Positions 32,167 through 39,633 of a stretch of 44,651 nt of DNA are shown one piece after another (positions within the stretch are counted from its first letter, which is position 1; every line of letters starts with the position of its first letter). The notes beneath the pieces were generated by a model, which saw only the letters and a program-made list of their open reading frames with translations, had not been told where the DNA came from and made no database searches. The DNA is from Treponema sp. (GTDB taxonomy: Bacteria; Spirochaetota; Spirochaetia; Treponematales; Breznakiellaceae): assembly GCA_031282065.1 (NCBI GenBank), contig JAITEL010000059.1, forward strand, positions 1-44,651, in the 5' to 3' direction. The translations under genes and the position numbers were made by a program.

Positions 32167-32303
32167 CGCTCTGGGATGAACAGGCTCCTCAGGCTGGTAT
32201 AAAATCTCTTGACCTCCTTGCAAAATCTCTTGACCTCCAGAGAAGGACTCCCGGTGGTTTCAAAACAAAAGCGATCCGGGAGGGGCTCCCCAAAGAGCTG
32301 TAC
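32167..32303 (-). repeat. Dispersed 21-bp-unit repeat, copy 2
   Basis: On the minus strand, it starts GTACAGCTCTTTGGGG and ends GGAGCCTGTTCATCCCAGAG, matching the ends of the copy at 9134-9416, but with only two 21-bp units (AGGTCAAGAGATTTTGCAAGG type). It sits just before the fusion-lipoprotein gene and reads in frame with it (EVKRFCKEVKRFY), although the likely start of that gene is downstream. Confidence 0.75.
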
Positions 32304-32350
32304 TGATTGGCCTCTAGGGAATCTCATTCCTTATCCCGGACTGCCGGCGC

Positions 32351-34147
32351 TTAGGAGCGGATCCACCAGGTATTGAGTCCTAAGACATAGCGGGGACGGA
32401 TAGGGGGCTTTTGAAGCTGCTGCGTATAGGCCACGCGAAACTGTGAAGTATGCCATTGGGGAATCACGTAATGGTTCCAGGTGAGGACCCGGTCCAGGGC
32501 CTTGCCCCAGGCCAATAGCGCCTCTTCATCTTCCTGATGGGCAATAATGCCTTCCACCAGGTAATTCAGCGCAGGATCCCGAACCCCCGCAAGGTTGTAG
32601 GTAGAATCAATATAATCCGAATGCCAGGAAAAGACTAAATTGGCACTGGGATAGGCATTTGCAGAATAGCCCCTATCCAGCATGTCATAATCCCGGGAAC
32701 GCAGACGGTTCACAAACTGGCTCACATCCACCATACGGATGTGCATATCAATGCCGAAACGGGCAAGGTTGCGCTGAAGGGGAATGGCGATCTTTTCCGA
32801 ACTGGGGCTGTAGATCAGCAGTTCAAAGCGCATCGCCTCCCCGCTTGCCCTGTGCACCAGCTTGCCCCGGCGCAGTTCCCAGCCGGCTTCATTGAACAGG
32901 GCCATAGCTTCCCGCATCTGAGGCCGGATATAGCCCGAACCGTCTGTTACCGGAGGCTGGTACTCCTCGGTGAAAACCTCAGGAGGAATCTGAGCGCGAA
33001 TAGGTTCAAGAACCGCGAGCTCTGCGTCTGAAGGAAGCCCGGTAGCGGCGTATTCGGTGTTTTGAAAGTAGCTCCTGGTCCGGGTGTACTGATTGTAAAA
33101 GAGGCTCTTGTTGATCCATTCAAAATCAAGAAAATAATTCAATGCCCTGCGCACCCGGCGATCCTGAAACACCGGCCGCTCTACATTGAGATTAAAGGCG
33201 CTCATGGGAAGGGGGATTTGGTGAGGTATCTCTTCCTTGATGATACGCCCGGAACTAAAGGCCGGTCCCGTGTACTGGGTGTTCCATTTTTCAATGTCCG
33301 ACTCGCTGCGTATATCGTATTCCCCGGACTTAAAGGCTTCCAGGGCAATGGTATCATCCCGGTAATAGTCGTACCGGATGGTATCGAAGTTGTACTGCCC
33401 CTTGTTCACCGGAAGGTCCGCGGCCCAGTAATCCTTGACCCGTTCCAGGATCACGTACTGCCCCATCTTATAGTCCTTGACCCGGTAGGGGCCCGTACCC
33501 AGAGGCGGGACTGTCAGAGGTTCGGAAAAGTTATGCTGTTCCCAAAACCGTTTGGGAAAAACCGTAGTCCCCCCTAAGGCAAGCATTCTTTCTTTGTCCC
33601 CCGGTTCAGGCAGATCAAAGCGGACCCGGTTCCCCGAAAGGACCTGAACGCGTATCCCGTTATAATAGGTTCTGAACTGGGGAACCCCTTTTTCATAGAA
33701 GGTGTTGAAGGAAAAGGCCACGTCTTCTGCGGTGATGGGCTGGCCTTCCTGGTCCCGCGCCCTAGGGTCTATGGAGAAAATGATGAAGGAATAATCCGAG
33801 GCATATTCAAGGCTCTCGGCAATCAGGGGATAGAGGGCATCCTGTTCATCGTCGGAACCGCTCATAAGGGAATCGTAGAAATACTCCCAGCCTTCAGCGC
33901 AGCTTCCCCTCAGGGCATAGCGGTGAAAGTTGTCATAGGTCCCAATGGCGTGGCGGGTGAGGGAGCCTCCTTTGGGGGCCTGGGGGTTCACGTAATCAAA
34001 GTGGGTAAAGCCGGGCCGGTATGCAGGGCTTCCCCGGAGAGATACGCCGGTGGTTTTGATGGTCTTCGGCTCAGTGACCGGGCTTTGGGAGGAGAGGGAA
34101 GAAAGGGCGCTGAGGATGCAGAATAGAACAAGGAAAGACTTTTTCAT
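32351..34147 (-). CDS. Peptide-type ABC transporter substrate-binding protein (YejA-like)
   Basis: ~598 residues from MKKSFLVLFCILSALSSLSS (ATG 34147); an ATG at 34165 is possible. A cleaved signal peptide without lipobox is followed by the SBP_bac_5 fold: FDYVNPQAPKGGSLTRHAIGTYDNFHRYALRG, LIAESLEYASDYSFIIFSIDPRARDQEGQPITAEDVAFSF, then RFDLPEPGDKERMLALGG, AFKSGEYDIRSE and FQDRRVRRALNYFLDFEWINKSLFYNQYTRTRSYF. The strings fit the oligopeptide/microcin C-type YejA group. No permease or ATPase gene is near, so it may serve a system elsewhere. Convergent-like spacing from the fusion lipoprotein upstream; downstream of it the DNA is an intergenic repeat zone. Confidence 0.87.
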   Translation of the reverse strand: MKKSFLVLFCILSALSSLSSQSPVTEPKTIKTTGVSLRGSPAYRPGFTHFDYVNPQAPKGGSLTRHAIGTYDNFHRYALRGSCAEGWEYFYDSLMSGSDDEQDALYPLIAESLEYASDYSFIIFSIDPRARDQEGQPITAEDVAFSFNTFYEKGVPQFRTYYNGIRVQVLSGNRVRFDLPEPGDKERMLALGGTTVFPKRFWEQHNFSEPLTVPPLGTGPYRVKDYKMGQYVILERVKDYWAADLPVNKGQYNFDTIRYDYYRDDTIALEAFKSGEYDIRSESDIEKWNTQYTGPAFSSGRIIKEEIPHQIPLPMSAFNLNVERPVFQDRRVRRALNYFLDFEWINKSLFYNQYTRTRSYFQNTEYAATGLPSDAELAVLEPIRAQIPPEVFTEEYQPPVTDGSGYIRPQMREAMALFNEAGWELRRGKLVHRASGEAMRFELLIYSPSSEKIAIPLQRNLARFGIDMHIRMVDVSQFVNRLRSRDYDMLDRGYSANAYPSANLVFSWHSDYIDSTYNLAGVRDPALNYLVEGIIAHQEDEEALLAWGKALDRVLTWNHYVIPQWHTSQFRVAYTQQLQKPPIRPRYVLGLNTWWIRS

Positions 34148-34264
34148 GGGATTTCGACGCTCCATGTTTGGATTAGGTACACTGTAGTATATACGGGGAA
34201 AAGGAGTCAATCCACATGAGGACTGGGGGATAAAAGAAAGGAGGGAGGGTTTCTCAAAGGAAAA

Positions 34265-34440
34265 GCCTTAAAGCCCTCGGCGCCCCAGGCCTGCCTCAGC
34301 CAGGGCCCGGTACAGGGAGGCCACCGACTCGAAGATGGTGATTTCCCGGAATATCCGTCCTATGCCCTTGCGGATCACTGCATGGGGCTGTTTTTGGTGC
34401 GGAGGGCGTCAATACGCACTTCAAACCGGGCGGTTACAGC
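34265..34440 (-). pseudogene. Possible decayed coding fragment
   Basis: On the minus strand, one frame reads AVTARFEVRIDALRTKNSPM up to 34381 and then a stop. A shift by two bases gives VIRKGIGRIFREITIFESV and ASLYRALAEAGLGRRGL ending at TAA near 34267. The two parts look protein-like and are joined by a frame change. I do not recognise the family. It could also be chance. Confidence 0.25.
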
Positions 34441-34441
34441 A

Positions 34442-34502
34442 CCTTGATCGTACCGGATCAAAGACCTTGATCGTACCGGATCAAACACCTTGATCGCACC
34501 GG
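34442..34502. repeat. 23-bp direct repeats with an internal palindrome
   Basis: CCTTGATCGTACCGGATCAAA occurs twice with 23-bp spacing and a third time in part (34442, 34465, 34488). Each unit holds the inverted pair TTGATC...GATCAA. It lies in the intergenic DNA to the left of the integrated element. 34503-34749 shows no gene. Confidence 0.6.
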
Positions 34503-34749
34503 GGGAAGCCCTGTAAAGAGGAGCAAAAAGGGGAAAATCACCGCTCGGGGAAGCTACCTGTCAGACCAGGAAGGATTGGGCGGCTGAAAACCTGCATATA
34601 CTGAGAAAACTGGCGCTGTAGCTGTTATGAAGTACGGTGGTTGAGAAGAAACGATAGAACACCCGGAAAGACGGCAAGCATTCGAGGGGAGAGGTCACGC
34701 AATCGGTATATCTATCTAATGGGGTAAAGTCCGGCATAAAAAACACTTC

Positions 34750-34791
34750 TGGAGAATAGGGGATTCGAACCCCTGACCTATAGATTGCGAA
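34750..34791 (-). repeat. att direct repeat, left (partial tRNA-Ala copy)
   Basis: Identical over 42 bp to 39561-39602. It covers the tRNA from the anticodon loop to base 73; beyond it the tRNA is lost (tgtcccgc instead of cctatcgc). This is the far end left by site-specific integration. Confidence 0.9.
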
Positions 34792-34937
34792 TGTCCCGCA
34801 AACCGGATTATCTAAAACCTCTAAAAACTATCTAGGCTTATTATAACATTACACCATAAAGACTTGTCAAGAGGCATAAGCGTTTTAGGGCTTTTTTCGA
34901 TTGTTGAAAATTGTTATAAACCATTACAAACCACCGT

Positions 34938-34966
34938 TTTATGTGCCACTTTTATGTGCCACTTTT
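34938..34966 (+). repeat. Integrase arm-type repeat, left
   Basis: TATGTGCCACTTT is repeated in tandem (13-14 bp apart). The same tandem, with one base changed, is at 39454-39481 close to the other end. Both lie inside the element, as expected for arm-type integrase or excisionase sites. A shared aaaccggattat (34799-34811; 39447-39456) lies next to each. Confidence 0.6.
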
Positions 34967-35133
34967 CGGCCCGTGTCTGCTGTCCTAACATTTCCTAAAA
35001 GAAGGGCCGGGGAATGAGAAAGGATAAGGATAGACCCTCCAAAAATATAGGTTTTTATAGGCTTTTATAGTACTCTGTATTGCAAATGTGTAAGTACTTG
35101 TACATTTGTCAGTCCCCTTCCAAAATGCCCGTA

Positions 35134-35237
35134 GACGCACGAGAAGGGGCCTAGGTTCAACGCGAAGGGTAAAATTGTACCAGAACACGTTTATCAAAAA
35201 AAACGCATCTACGGCCCTGTATGAAGCAGTGCGGGGA
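35134..35237. repeat. 104-bp direct repeat, first copy (second 35443-35546)
   Basis: Both copies start gacgcacgagaagg and end gaagcagtgcgggga, are identical as far as I can compare, and lie 309 bp apart. They are intergenic and may mark a duplicated origin or termination region of the element. Between the copies are palindromic GGCCCAAAATTTGGGCC and a 50-bp repeat shared with the Rep leader. Confidence 0.85.
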
Positions 35238-35336
35238 CTTTCCCTAACGTTGACCTACTTCGGCCCAAAATTTGGGCCCCAGATTAGGTTATTATTTCTT
35301 GGTTTTTCTTAGGGTTCGTTACCGTCTTTCCCAGCC

Positions 35337-35386
35337 CAAAATTTGGGGGTAAGATTAGGTTATTAGACGAGGCGTAATTTTGCCGT
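35337..35386. repeat. 50-bp repeat shared with the rep leader (second copy 36668-36719)
   Basis: The sequence aatttgggggtaagattag then gttatta, gacgaggcgtaattttgccgtt recurs nearly unchanged at 36668-36719, just before rep, and in part at 35267-35296. It contains a C-rich/G-rich palindrome. It could be a Rep-binding or nicking region. This is inference from position. Confidence 0.6.
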
Positions 35387-35608
35387 TGTGGTGGTGATGC
35401 CAATGAACGCGCATCCACCGAAGGGCTTATAAAACCCTCCAGGACGCACGAGAAGGGGCCTAGGTTCAACGCGAAGGGTAAAATTGTACCAGAACACGTT
35501 TATCAAAAAAAACGCATCTACGGCCCTGTATGAAGCAGTGCGGGGATATAGGAGAATCCTCTTTTTTATGTTTCTTTGTATTGTTTATTTTGTATTGTGT
35601 ACTTTGTA

Positions 35609-35700
35609 TTTGCCGATTTTCGGCAATGGCCTTTGCTGATTTTCGGCAATGGTCTTTGCTGGTTTTCAGCAATGGCCTTTGCTGATTTCCGGCAATGGAA
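35609..35700. repeat. Four 23-bp hairpin iterons next to rep
   Basis: Units at 35609, 35632, 35655 and 35678 follow tttgcTgattttcggcaatgg. Each unit has TTGCCG-type/CGGCAA-type arms that form a small hairpin. They sit 33 bp after the rep stop. Iterons by a replication gene often bind the initiator, so a replication origin is likely but not shown. Confidence 0.7.
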
Positions 35701-35733
35701 TCCCCGTATAGATACATGAAGCAAGTTGACTTC

Positions 35734-36651
35734 TCATACAACACTACTTACAACCCTCTCTAAAATGCCGTCCAATTCGGCTATCAGTGGGGACACGTCC
35801 GATGTGGTATAATCCCGCCTCTGCCGTCTGTCCCGTTCCCTTATCCGTTCCAAGTTTTTATCACTTATAGCCCCGGCCTCCTTTAGTGTCTGTATTGCCG
35901 CAAGGTGAGTGTCGTTGTGCGCCTCCCGGTAGGCTGCTGCCTCCTGTTTCTCTAACTCCGCAGGTGTTACCTGCCTTGCCTTGTCCAAACAGACCACCCG
36001 CCCTGTTTTGGGGATTGCCTTGTAACTTTCAAGAAACAGCATTTGAAGTCTCCGGTATGTCTCATACTCGAATAAATCATAGGCCGTTAGATCATGTCCA
36101 AAACGGGCCTTTATTCCCTGCCGTCTGTCAATGCCGTATTCAATCCGCAGACAGTTACACGCCTCGAAAAGTGCCGGGATTTTGGCCCCGCGTCCTTTCA
36201 TCTCTGCCGCCTTGTCATACACGCATAATGAGTAACTGCCGTGAGGCGTACTGTAGTTCACCGTCTCTACCATGCCCCCGCGCCTGTACTCATGCCGCCC
36301 GTATCTAGGGGGGTCTCCAAACAACCGTATATATTCAGACGGGCACCGTTTTACTACGCAGGTTTTGCCAACCTCAATTTGAGTCACTATTGCCGCGCCG
36401 AGGCTTATCCCTGTTTCTGTTTCCAGTTTCCGTATTGCCGTCTCTACGCCCCGGCGCGTTAAAGGTGTCATGTTTTCCCCGTTTAGGTATTTTGCAAGAC
36501 TGCCGATTATGCCTACGCCGTCTAGGTATTGGGATATTTTCACGTTCCCCAAATGCCCCGTCCCGGTGTGTGTGTCCAGTCGCCGCCAGTCTTTGATATG
36601 AGCCGTATCCGCCTTTGCGCCCTCTACACGCAGTCTTATTTTGTCTATCAA
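35734..36651 (-). CDS. rep: Phage/plasmid replication initiator (gene II/X, CRI-type)
   Basis: 305 residues. The pattern VGIIGSLAKYLNGENM, LTRRGVETAIRKLETETGI, VTQIEVGKTCVVKRCPSEYIRLFGD, YSLCVYDKAAEMK and LRIEYGIDRR is that of filamentous-phage gene II/X Rep proteins, which nick one strand to start rolling-circle replication. The catalytic tyrosine is probably in the YDKA or YETYRRLQ region but cannot be fixed by eye. TTG start with GGAGGT six bases upstream. The leader just before has a CCCCCAAATTCTGGGGG hairpin touching the ribosome site, which could control Rep level. It is downstream of three small genes on the same strand and ~225 nt from the last. Confidence 0.82.
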   Translation of the reverse strand: MIDKIRLRVEGAKADTAHIKDWRRLDTHTGTGHLGNVKISQYLDGVGIIGSLAKYLNGENMTPLTRRGVETAIRKLETETGISLGAAIVTQIEVGKTCVVKRCPSEYIRLFGDPPRYGRHEYRRGGMVETVNYSTPHGSYSLCVYDKAAEMKGRGAKIPALFEACNCLRIEYGIDRRQGIKARFGHDLTAYDLFEYETYRRLQMLFLESYKAIPKTGRVVCLDKARQVTPAELEKQEAAAYREAHNDTHLAAIQTLKEAGAISDKNLERIRERDRRQRRDYTTSDVSPLIAELDGILERVVSSVV

Positions 36652-36875
36652 AATTCCACCTCCCCCCAGAATTTGGGGGTAAGATTAGGTTATTATAGAC
36701 GAGGCGTAATTTTGCCGTTTTTCCGTGTCCTCTTAGGCAACCCAAGCAACCCGGCCCCGGCCGCCCGCCTTGTCTGAAATCAGAAAATTGGATAGACTGT
36801 AATTGCTGATTTTTCGTCTATCCAAACAAAAGAACCCGGCCAGCCTGTAACCGCCAGCCGGTTTTTTTGTCCGCC

Positions 36876-37310
36876 CTACGCCGTCAATCTCACCGCGTCC
36901 AGGGCCGCCATCCCGGACAGTTCCCCGCAGTTCCATTTTTCAAAAATGGTTTGCGCCGCCTCTTTTTCGTTTAGAAAAAAATACATGATGATTTTGTCCC
37001 TTGTTTTTGAAAGTTCAACAAGGACGGCGTGACCGCCATAATCCCCAAACGACCGCCGGGGCATTTCCGGAGTGAAGTTTAGTCCCGTTACCATGCGGCC
37101 CCTGTCCAGTTCTATGCAGTGCGTAAACTGCCGATGGCCGGGTTTCTTTTGAACCGTTTCACGGTATCCAATGTAACGCTTGCCCTTATTCGCCCCGACC
37201 TTGTAAATGGCCGGGAAGTCCGCAATGTCCGCCCCGGTGTGCAATGTCTCGATAAGCCGGGTGTGTGCCGCCGGGGATTGAGTAAAAACAAAAACCGCGT
37301 CCGCGTTCAT
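36876..37310 (-). CDS. Element protein of unknown function (144 aa)
   Basis: 144 residues, soluble. It starts MNADAVFVFTQSPAAHTRLI and ends ELSGMAALDAVRLTA. I recognise no family. Some weight of basic and acidic residues in the middle (KVGANKGKRYIGYRETVQKK) suggests a nucleic-acid or partner-binding role, which is speculation. Its ATG overlaps the stop of the gene before (ATGA), so translation is coupled, in the order excisionase-YezD-like-this-Rep. GGGGG lies before the ATG. Confidence 0.65.
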   Translation of the reverse strand: MNADAVFVFTQSPAAHTRLIETLHTGADIADFPAIYKVGANKGKRYIGYRETVQKKPGHRQFTHCIELDRGRMVTGLNFTPEMPRRSFGDYGGHAVLVELSKTRDKIIMYFFLNEKEAAQTIFEKWNCGELSGMAALDAVRLTA

Positions 37311-37498
37311 GATTTACCCCCTTTCCCCTCTTTGCGGACGCTTTGCTCCGATACCGTATGAGTAACGTTTACAATGCGTCCCGCATGGATTTTTAGAGAA
37401 ACCCCTACTTCGCCGTAACTGGTGGATTTGAGATTGTCCGTGACTTTAGTAAAAATCTCCGCATAGGGGACAAGGATAGCCAATTCATGGGTGTTCAT
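37307..37498 (-). CDS. YezD-like (DUF2292-type) small protein
   Basis: 63 residues. The core LKSTSYGEVGVSLKIHAGRIVNV is like YezD/DUF2292 proteins (pattern: YGxVxxxIHxGRIVxIE), a small family of unknown role often found on mobile DNA and beside sulfur genes. It overlaps the excisionase gene by 14 nt and the next gene by 4 nt, so the operon is compact. Confidence 0.6.
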   Translation of the reverse strand: MNTHELAILVPYAEIFTKVTDNLKSTSYGEVGVSLKIHAGRIVNVTHTVSEQSVRKEGKGGKS

Positions 37499-37694
37499 GC
37501 ATCACCCCTTGCCTATTCCCGACCGCCTCATTTTCGGCCAGCCACTGGTCTAGGGTTTCACGCCGGAAAAGAACCTTCCGGCGCACTTGGATACGGGGTA
37601 CGTCTAACTTGTCGAAACTTGACAGGCATACTCTTAGATAATCCGCCGCCTCACGTCTTGTAAGGACGATCTCTTGTGAATGGTGATTTTCCAT
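37485..37694 (-). CDS. Excisionase-like helix-turn-helix protein
   Basis: 69 residues. LTRREAADYLRVCLSSFDKLDVPRIQVRRKVLFRRETLDQWL is the MerR-like helix-turn-helix-17/excisionase pattern used to direct excision or to repress. AGGAGG lies seven bases before the ATG. It heads the rep operon and is separated from the integrase by a terminator and a promoter. Confidence 0.75.
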   Translation of the reverse strand: MENHHSQEIVLTRREAADYLRVCLSSFDKLDVPRIQVRRKVLFRRETLDQWLAENEAVGNRQGVMHEHP

Positions 37695-37717
37695 ATCACC
37701 CTCCTATTAAAAAAGAT

Positions 37718-37760
37718 AAAAAAAAGGCCGGACTACCCCCATAAGGGAAAATCCGGCCTT
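37718..37760 (-). terminator. Rho-independent terminator between int and the xis-rep operon
   Basis: On the minus strand, AAGGCCGGA/TCCGGCCTT 9-bp arms (37760-37752 and 37732-37724) with a 19-base loop, then eight T (37725-37718). It lies 24 nt before the excisionase ATG, so it ends the integrase transcript. It also lies downstream of the promoter at 37951-37979, which makes it an attenuator-like stop in that leader. Confidence 0.85.
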
Positions 37761-37950
37761 CTTTATAAGCGCCTAATTCCGTTGATTGACGGATAATAGT
37801 TTGGCGTTTTTAGTTTTGCGCGGTGCAGTCTGTCTGCAAACCCCCTAGGGGAAAATCAGGCATGTTTTTTACAGTGCCTATTCCACGCATAAGCCCGCAA
37901 AGATATTTTTTAACGGCCCCGCCATAAAGCCGTTTATCCTTACAGTCTAC

Positions 37951-37979
37951 ATAATATCAGATATTTTATTTTATGTCAA
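37951..37979 (-). promoter_or_regulatory. Promoter of the xis-yezD-rep operon, with palindromic operator
   Basis: On the minus strand, TTGACA (37979-37974), a 17-bp spacer and TATTAT (37956-37951): near consensus. CTTGT-TT-ACAAG (37995-37984) just upstream of the -35 is an operator-like palindrome. The leader is ~250 nt and holds the terminator above. No other gene lies in 37761-38104. Confidence 0.75.
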
Positions 37980-38104
37980 TACCCCTTGTAAACAAGTTTA
38001 ATCATCTTAAATTATTATAACATAATGGCTTATCCGCAAGGCCCAGTATCGCCCTGATAGTGGGCCGCGGACATATGGTGATGTCAATTTTCACACTGCC
38101 CATG

Positions 38105-39421
38105 CTACGCCCCCTCCGCATACGCCGGGGCCGCCCCCGGCAACAGCCCGCCAAACACCGCCCGTTGCGCCGCCTGTACCCGTTCCCGGTCTCCGGTTAA
38201 AGAGTGATTTGAATAGTGAGCCAGCATTGCCGGGGTTTTGTGCCCGGTTTGCGCCTGTAACAGTTTTTCGTTTATCTGTCCAGACATATATGACGTGTAA
38301 TAATGCCGCCAACCGTGAAAAGTCTGTTTTGCCGCCTCCTCTTTGCTTATCCCCGCCCTAACCAGTGCCGCCCGCAAATCGTCTAGGAACAGACTGCTTT
38401 CCATCGGCTTGTCCGCCTTCCGTTCCCCCCAAAACACAAAACTTTCCATGTCTACGCCGTGCGGGTTTTTTTTCGCAATGTTTATTAGGTCTTGAATGAG
38501 TGAGGGAAAAGGCAACTCCACGCGCCGCGCCTCGTTGTTTTTAGGCGGCTTCAATCCGTCCCGGCAGTTCCACGAATGCTTTACATAAAGACAATCATTG
38601 CCAAAGTCCATAACCCGCAAGCCCTGTATCTCCCCCGCCCTCATGCCTGTAACCATGCTCACCATTGACGCTAGCCGCGTCCGTTCATCGTTCCATTCGA
38701 CCCGGAAAACCGCCGCCGCCAGTTCCGGCGTTAGGACAGACCTCTCTTTTGTTTCATCGGCGAACCATACAAGCCCCGCCGTTATGTCCCGGCCTATCAT
38801 CTCTTTTGCGTAGGCCCACCGCAGGGGAATAGTCCCCGCCTTTACGATGTGGTTCTTTCGTGAGGCCGACAGTTTCCGACCCCCGTTGTCTAAACTGTCC
38901 ATAAATGCTTCCAAATCCGGTTTTTTAATGTCCCCCAGTAACCGACCCTTAAAAAAGGGTATCCAGTAGGAGGCCGCCGTCTGTAGTTGCGCCTTGCAAT
39001 AGTACCGATGAATGCCGTGCTTTTTCCGCAATTTTTCACGGACGTAGGGGGAATTGTCATAATCCCAAAAGTTATTTAGGAAGTCCCCAAAATCAACGGA
39101 TGCCCTGCTGTCGGAAAGAACAAAGGATTTTAACAGCCCCCGCGCCCGCAGTTCCTTACAGACCGCCTCCGCGTCCGCCGTACTTAAAGCAATTGCCCGC
39201 AATTGCGCCAGCAGTGAGCACGTTTCTACGGGCATTGCCGTATCCTTTTTGGGTATGCCGTTTTGCAGCCAGTTAAACGCCGTTGTTACGGCCTCCGCCT
39301 CTGTTGTTTCTTTAGTGCTGATTGCCGGGAGATATTTCCCGGTAGTTCCATCTTTGAACCGGACATAAAAAAACCGACGCCCGGCGCGTTTGATGATTGA
39401 GAAAGGTAATTTTTTAGCCAT
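38105..39421 (-). CDS. int: Tyrosine integrase
   Basis: 438 residues with an N-terminal arm-binding domain (KLPFSIIKRAGRRFFYVRF) and core/catalytic domains. All catalytic residues are visible: Arg in VTGMRAGEIQGL, Lys-type loop PPKNNEARRVEL, HxxR in FHGWRHYYTSYM, His and Tyr in TGHKTPAMLAHYSNHS. It catalyses integration at the 3' end of tRNA-Ala(CGC) next to it and excision with the excisionase. GGAGG seven bases before the ATG. The distance to the right att repeat is ~140 bp. Confidence 0.95.
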   Translation of the reverse strand: MAKKLPFSIIKRAGRRFFYVRFKDGTTGKYLPAISTKETTEAEAVTTAFNWLQNGIPKKDTAMPVETCSLLAQLRAIALSTADAEAVCKELRARGLLKSFVLSDSRASVDFGDFLNNFWDYDNSPYVREKLRKKHGIHRYYCKAQLQTAASYWIPFFKGRLLGDIKKPDLEAFMDSLDNGGRKLSASRKNHIVKAGTIPLRWAYAKEMIGRDITAGLVWFADETKERSVLTPELAAAVFRVEWNDERTRLASMVSMVTGMRAGEIQGLRVMDFGNDCLYVKHSWNCRDGLKPPKNNEARRVELPFPSLIQDLINIAKKNPHGVDMESFVFWGERKADKPMESSLFLDDLRAALVRAGISKEEAAKQTFHGWRHYYTSYMSGQINEKLLQAQTGHKTPAMLAHYSNHSLTGDRERVQAAQRAVFGGLLPGAAPAYAEGA

Positions 39422-39453
39422 GCCCTAACCTCCGAATGGCATTGAAAACCGGA

Positions 39454-39481
39454 TTATGTGCCAGTTTTATGTGCCACTTTT
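39454..39481 (-). repeat. Integrase arm-type repeat, right
   Basis: Two units of TATGTGCCA(C/G)TTT in tandem, matching the left copy (34938-34966). Located between the integrase start and the right att repeat. Confidence 0.6.
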
Positions 39482-39560
39482 CTTTTTTCTTAGAAGTTAA
39501 AGGCATCCGTTGTCGGGTAGCCTCCCGGTAAATCCTTACAACATAAAGACTTACTGAGAA

Positions 39561-39633
39561 TGGAGAATAGGGGATTCGAACCCCTGACCTATAGATTGCG
39601 AACCTATCGCTCTACCAACTGAGCTAATTCCCC
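39561..39633 (-). tRNA. tRNA-Ala (anticodon CGC)
   Basis: 73 nt on the minus strand. Acceptor GGGGAAT/ATTCTCC with the G3:U70 pair diagnostic for alanine, D stem GCTC/GAGC, anticodon loop TTCGCAA (anticodon CGC), T stem AGGGG/CCCCT with TTCGAAT, discriminator A. CCA is not encoded. Bases 39561-39602 are also the att repeat of the integrated element. The tRNA is rebuilt intact by integration. Confidence 0.95.

Larger units (their letters stand above)
34750..39602. mobile_element. 4.8-kb integrated element in tRNA-Ala(CGC)
   Basis: Bounded by 42-bp direct repeats that equal the 3' part of tRNA-Ala. Contents, all minus strand: Rep of the filamentous-phage gene II/X type, an unknown 144-residue protein, a YezD-like protein, an excisionase-like protein and a tyrosine integrase adjacent to the tRNA. 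There are no capsid, secretin, Zot or relaxase genes. It best fits a cryptic rolling-circle integrative plasmid or a satellite of a filamentous phage. The left ~940 bp carry no gene but many repeats. Confidence 0.88.

Noticed and set aside
32103-32327. N-terminal extension of the fusion lipoprotein
   Set aside because: It covers the dispersed repeat. The lipoprotein signal and a strong ribosome site lie at 32102.
34561-34746. Small ORF left of the att repeat
   Set aside because: No ribosome site or family likeness, and cut by the att boundary.
34750-34811. A second functional tRNA
   Set aside because: Only the 3' half from the anticodon loop is present. It is the att copy made by integration.
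35609-35700. CRISPR array
   Set aside because: The four 23-bp units are adjacent with no spacers, and no cas genes are near.
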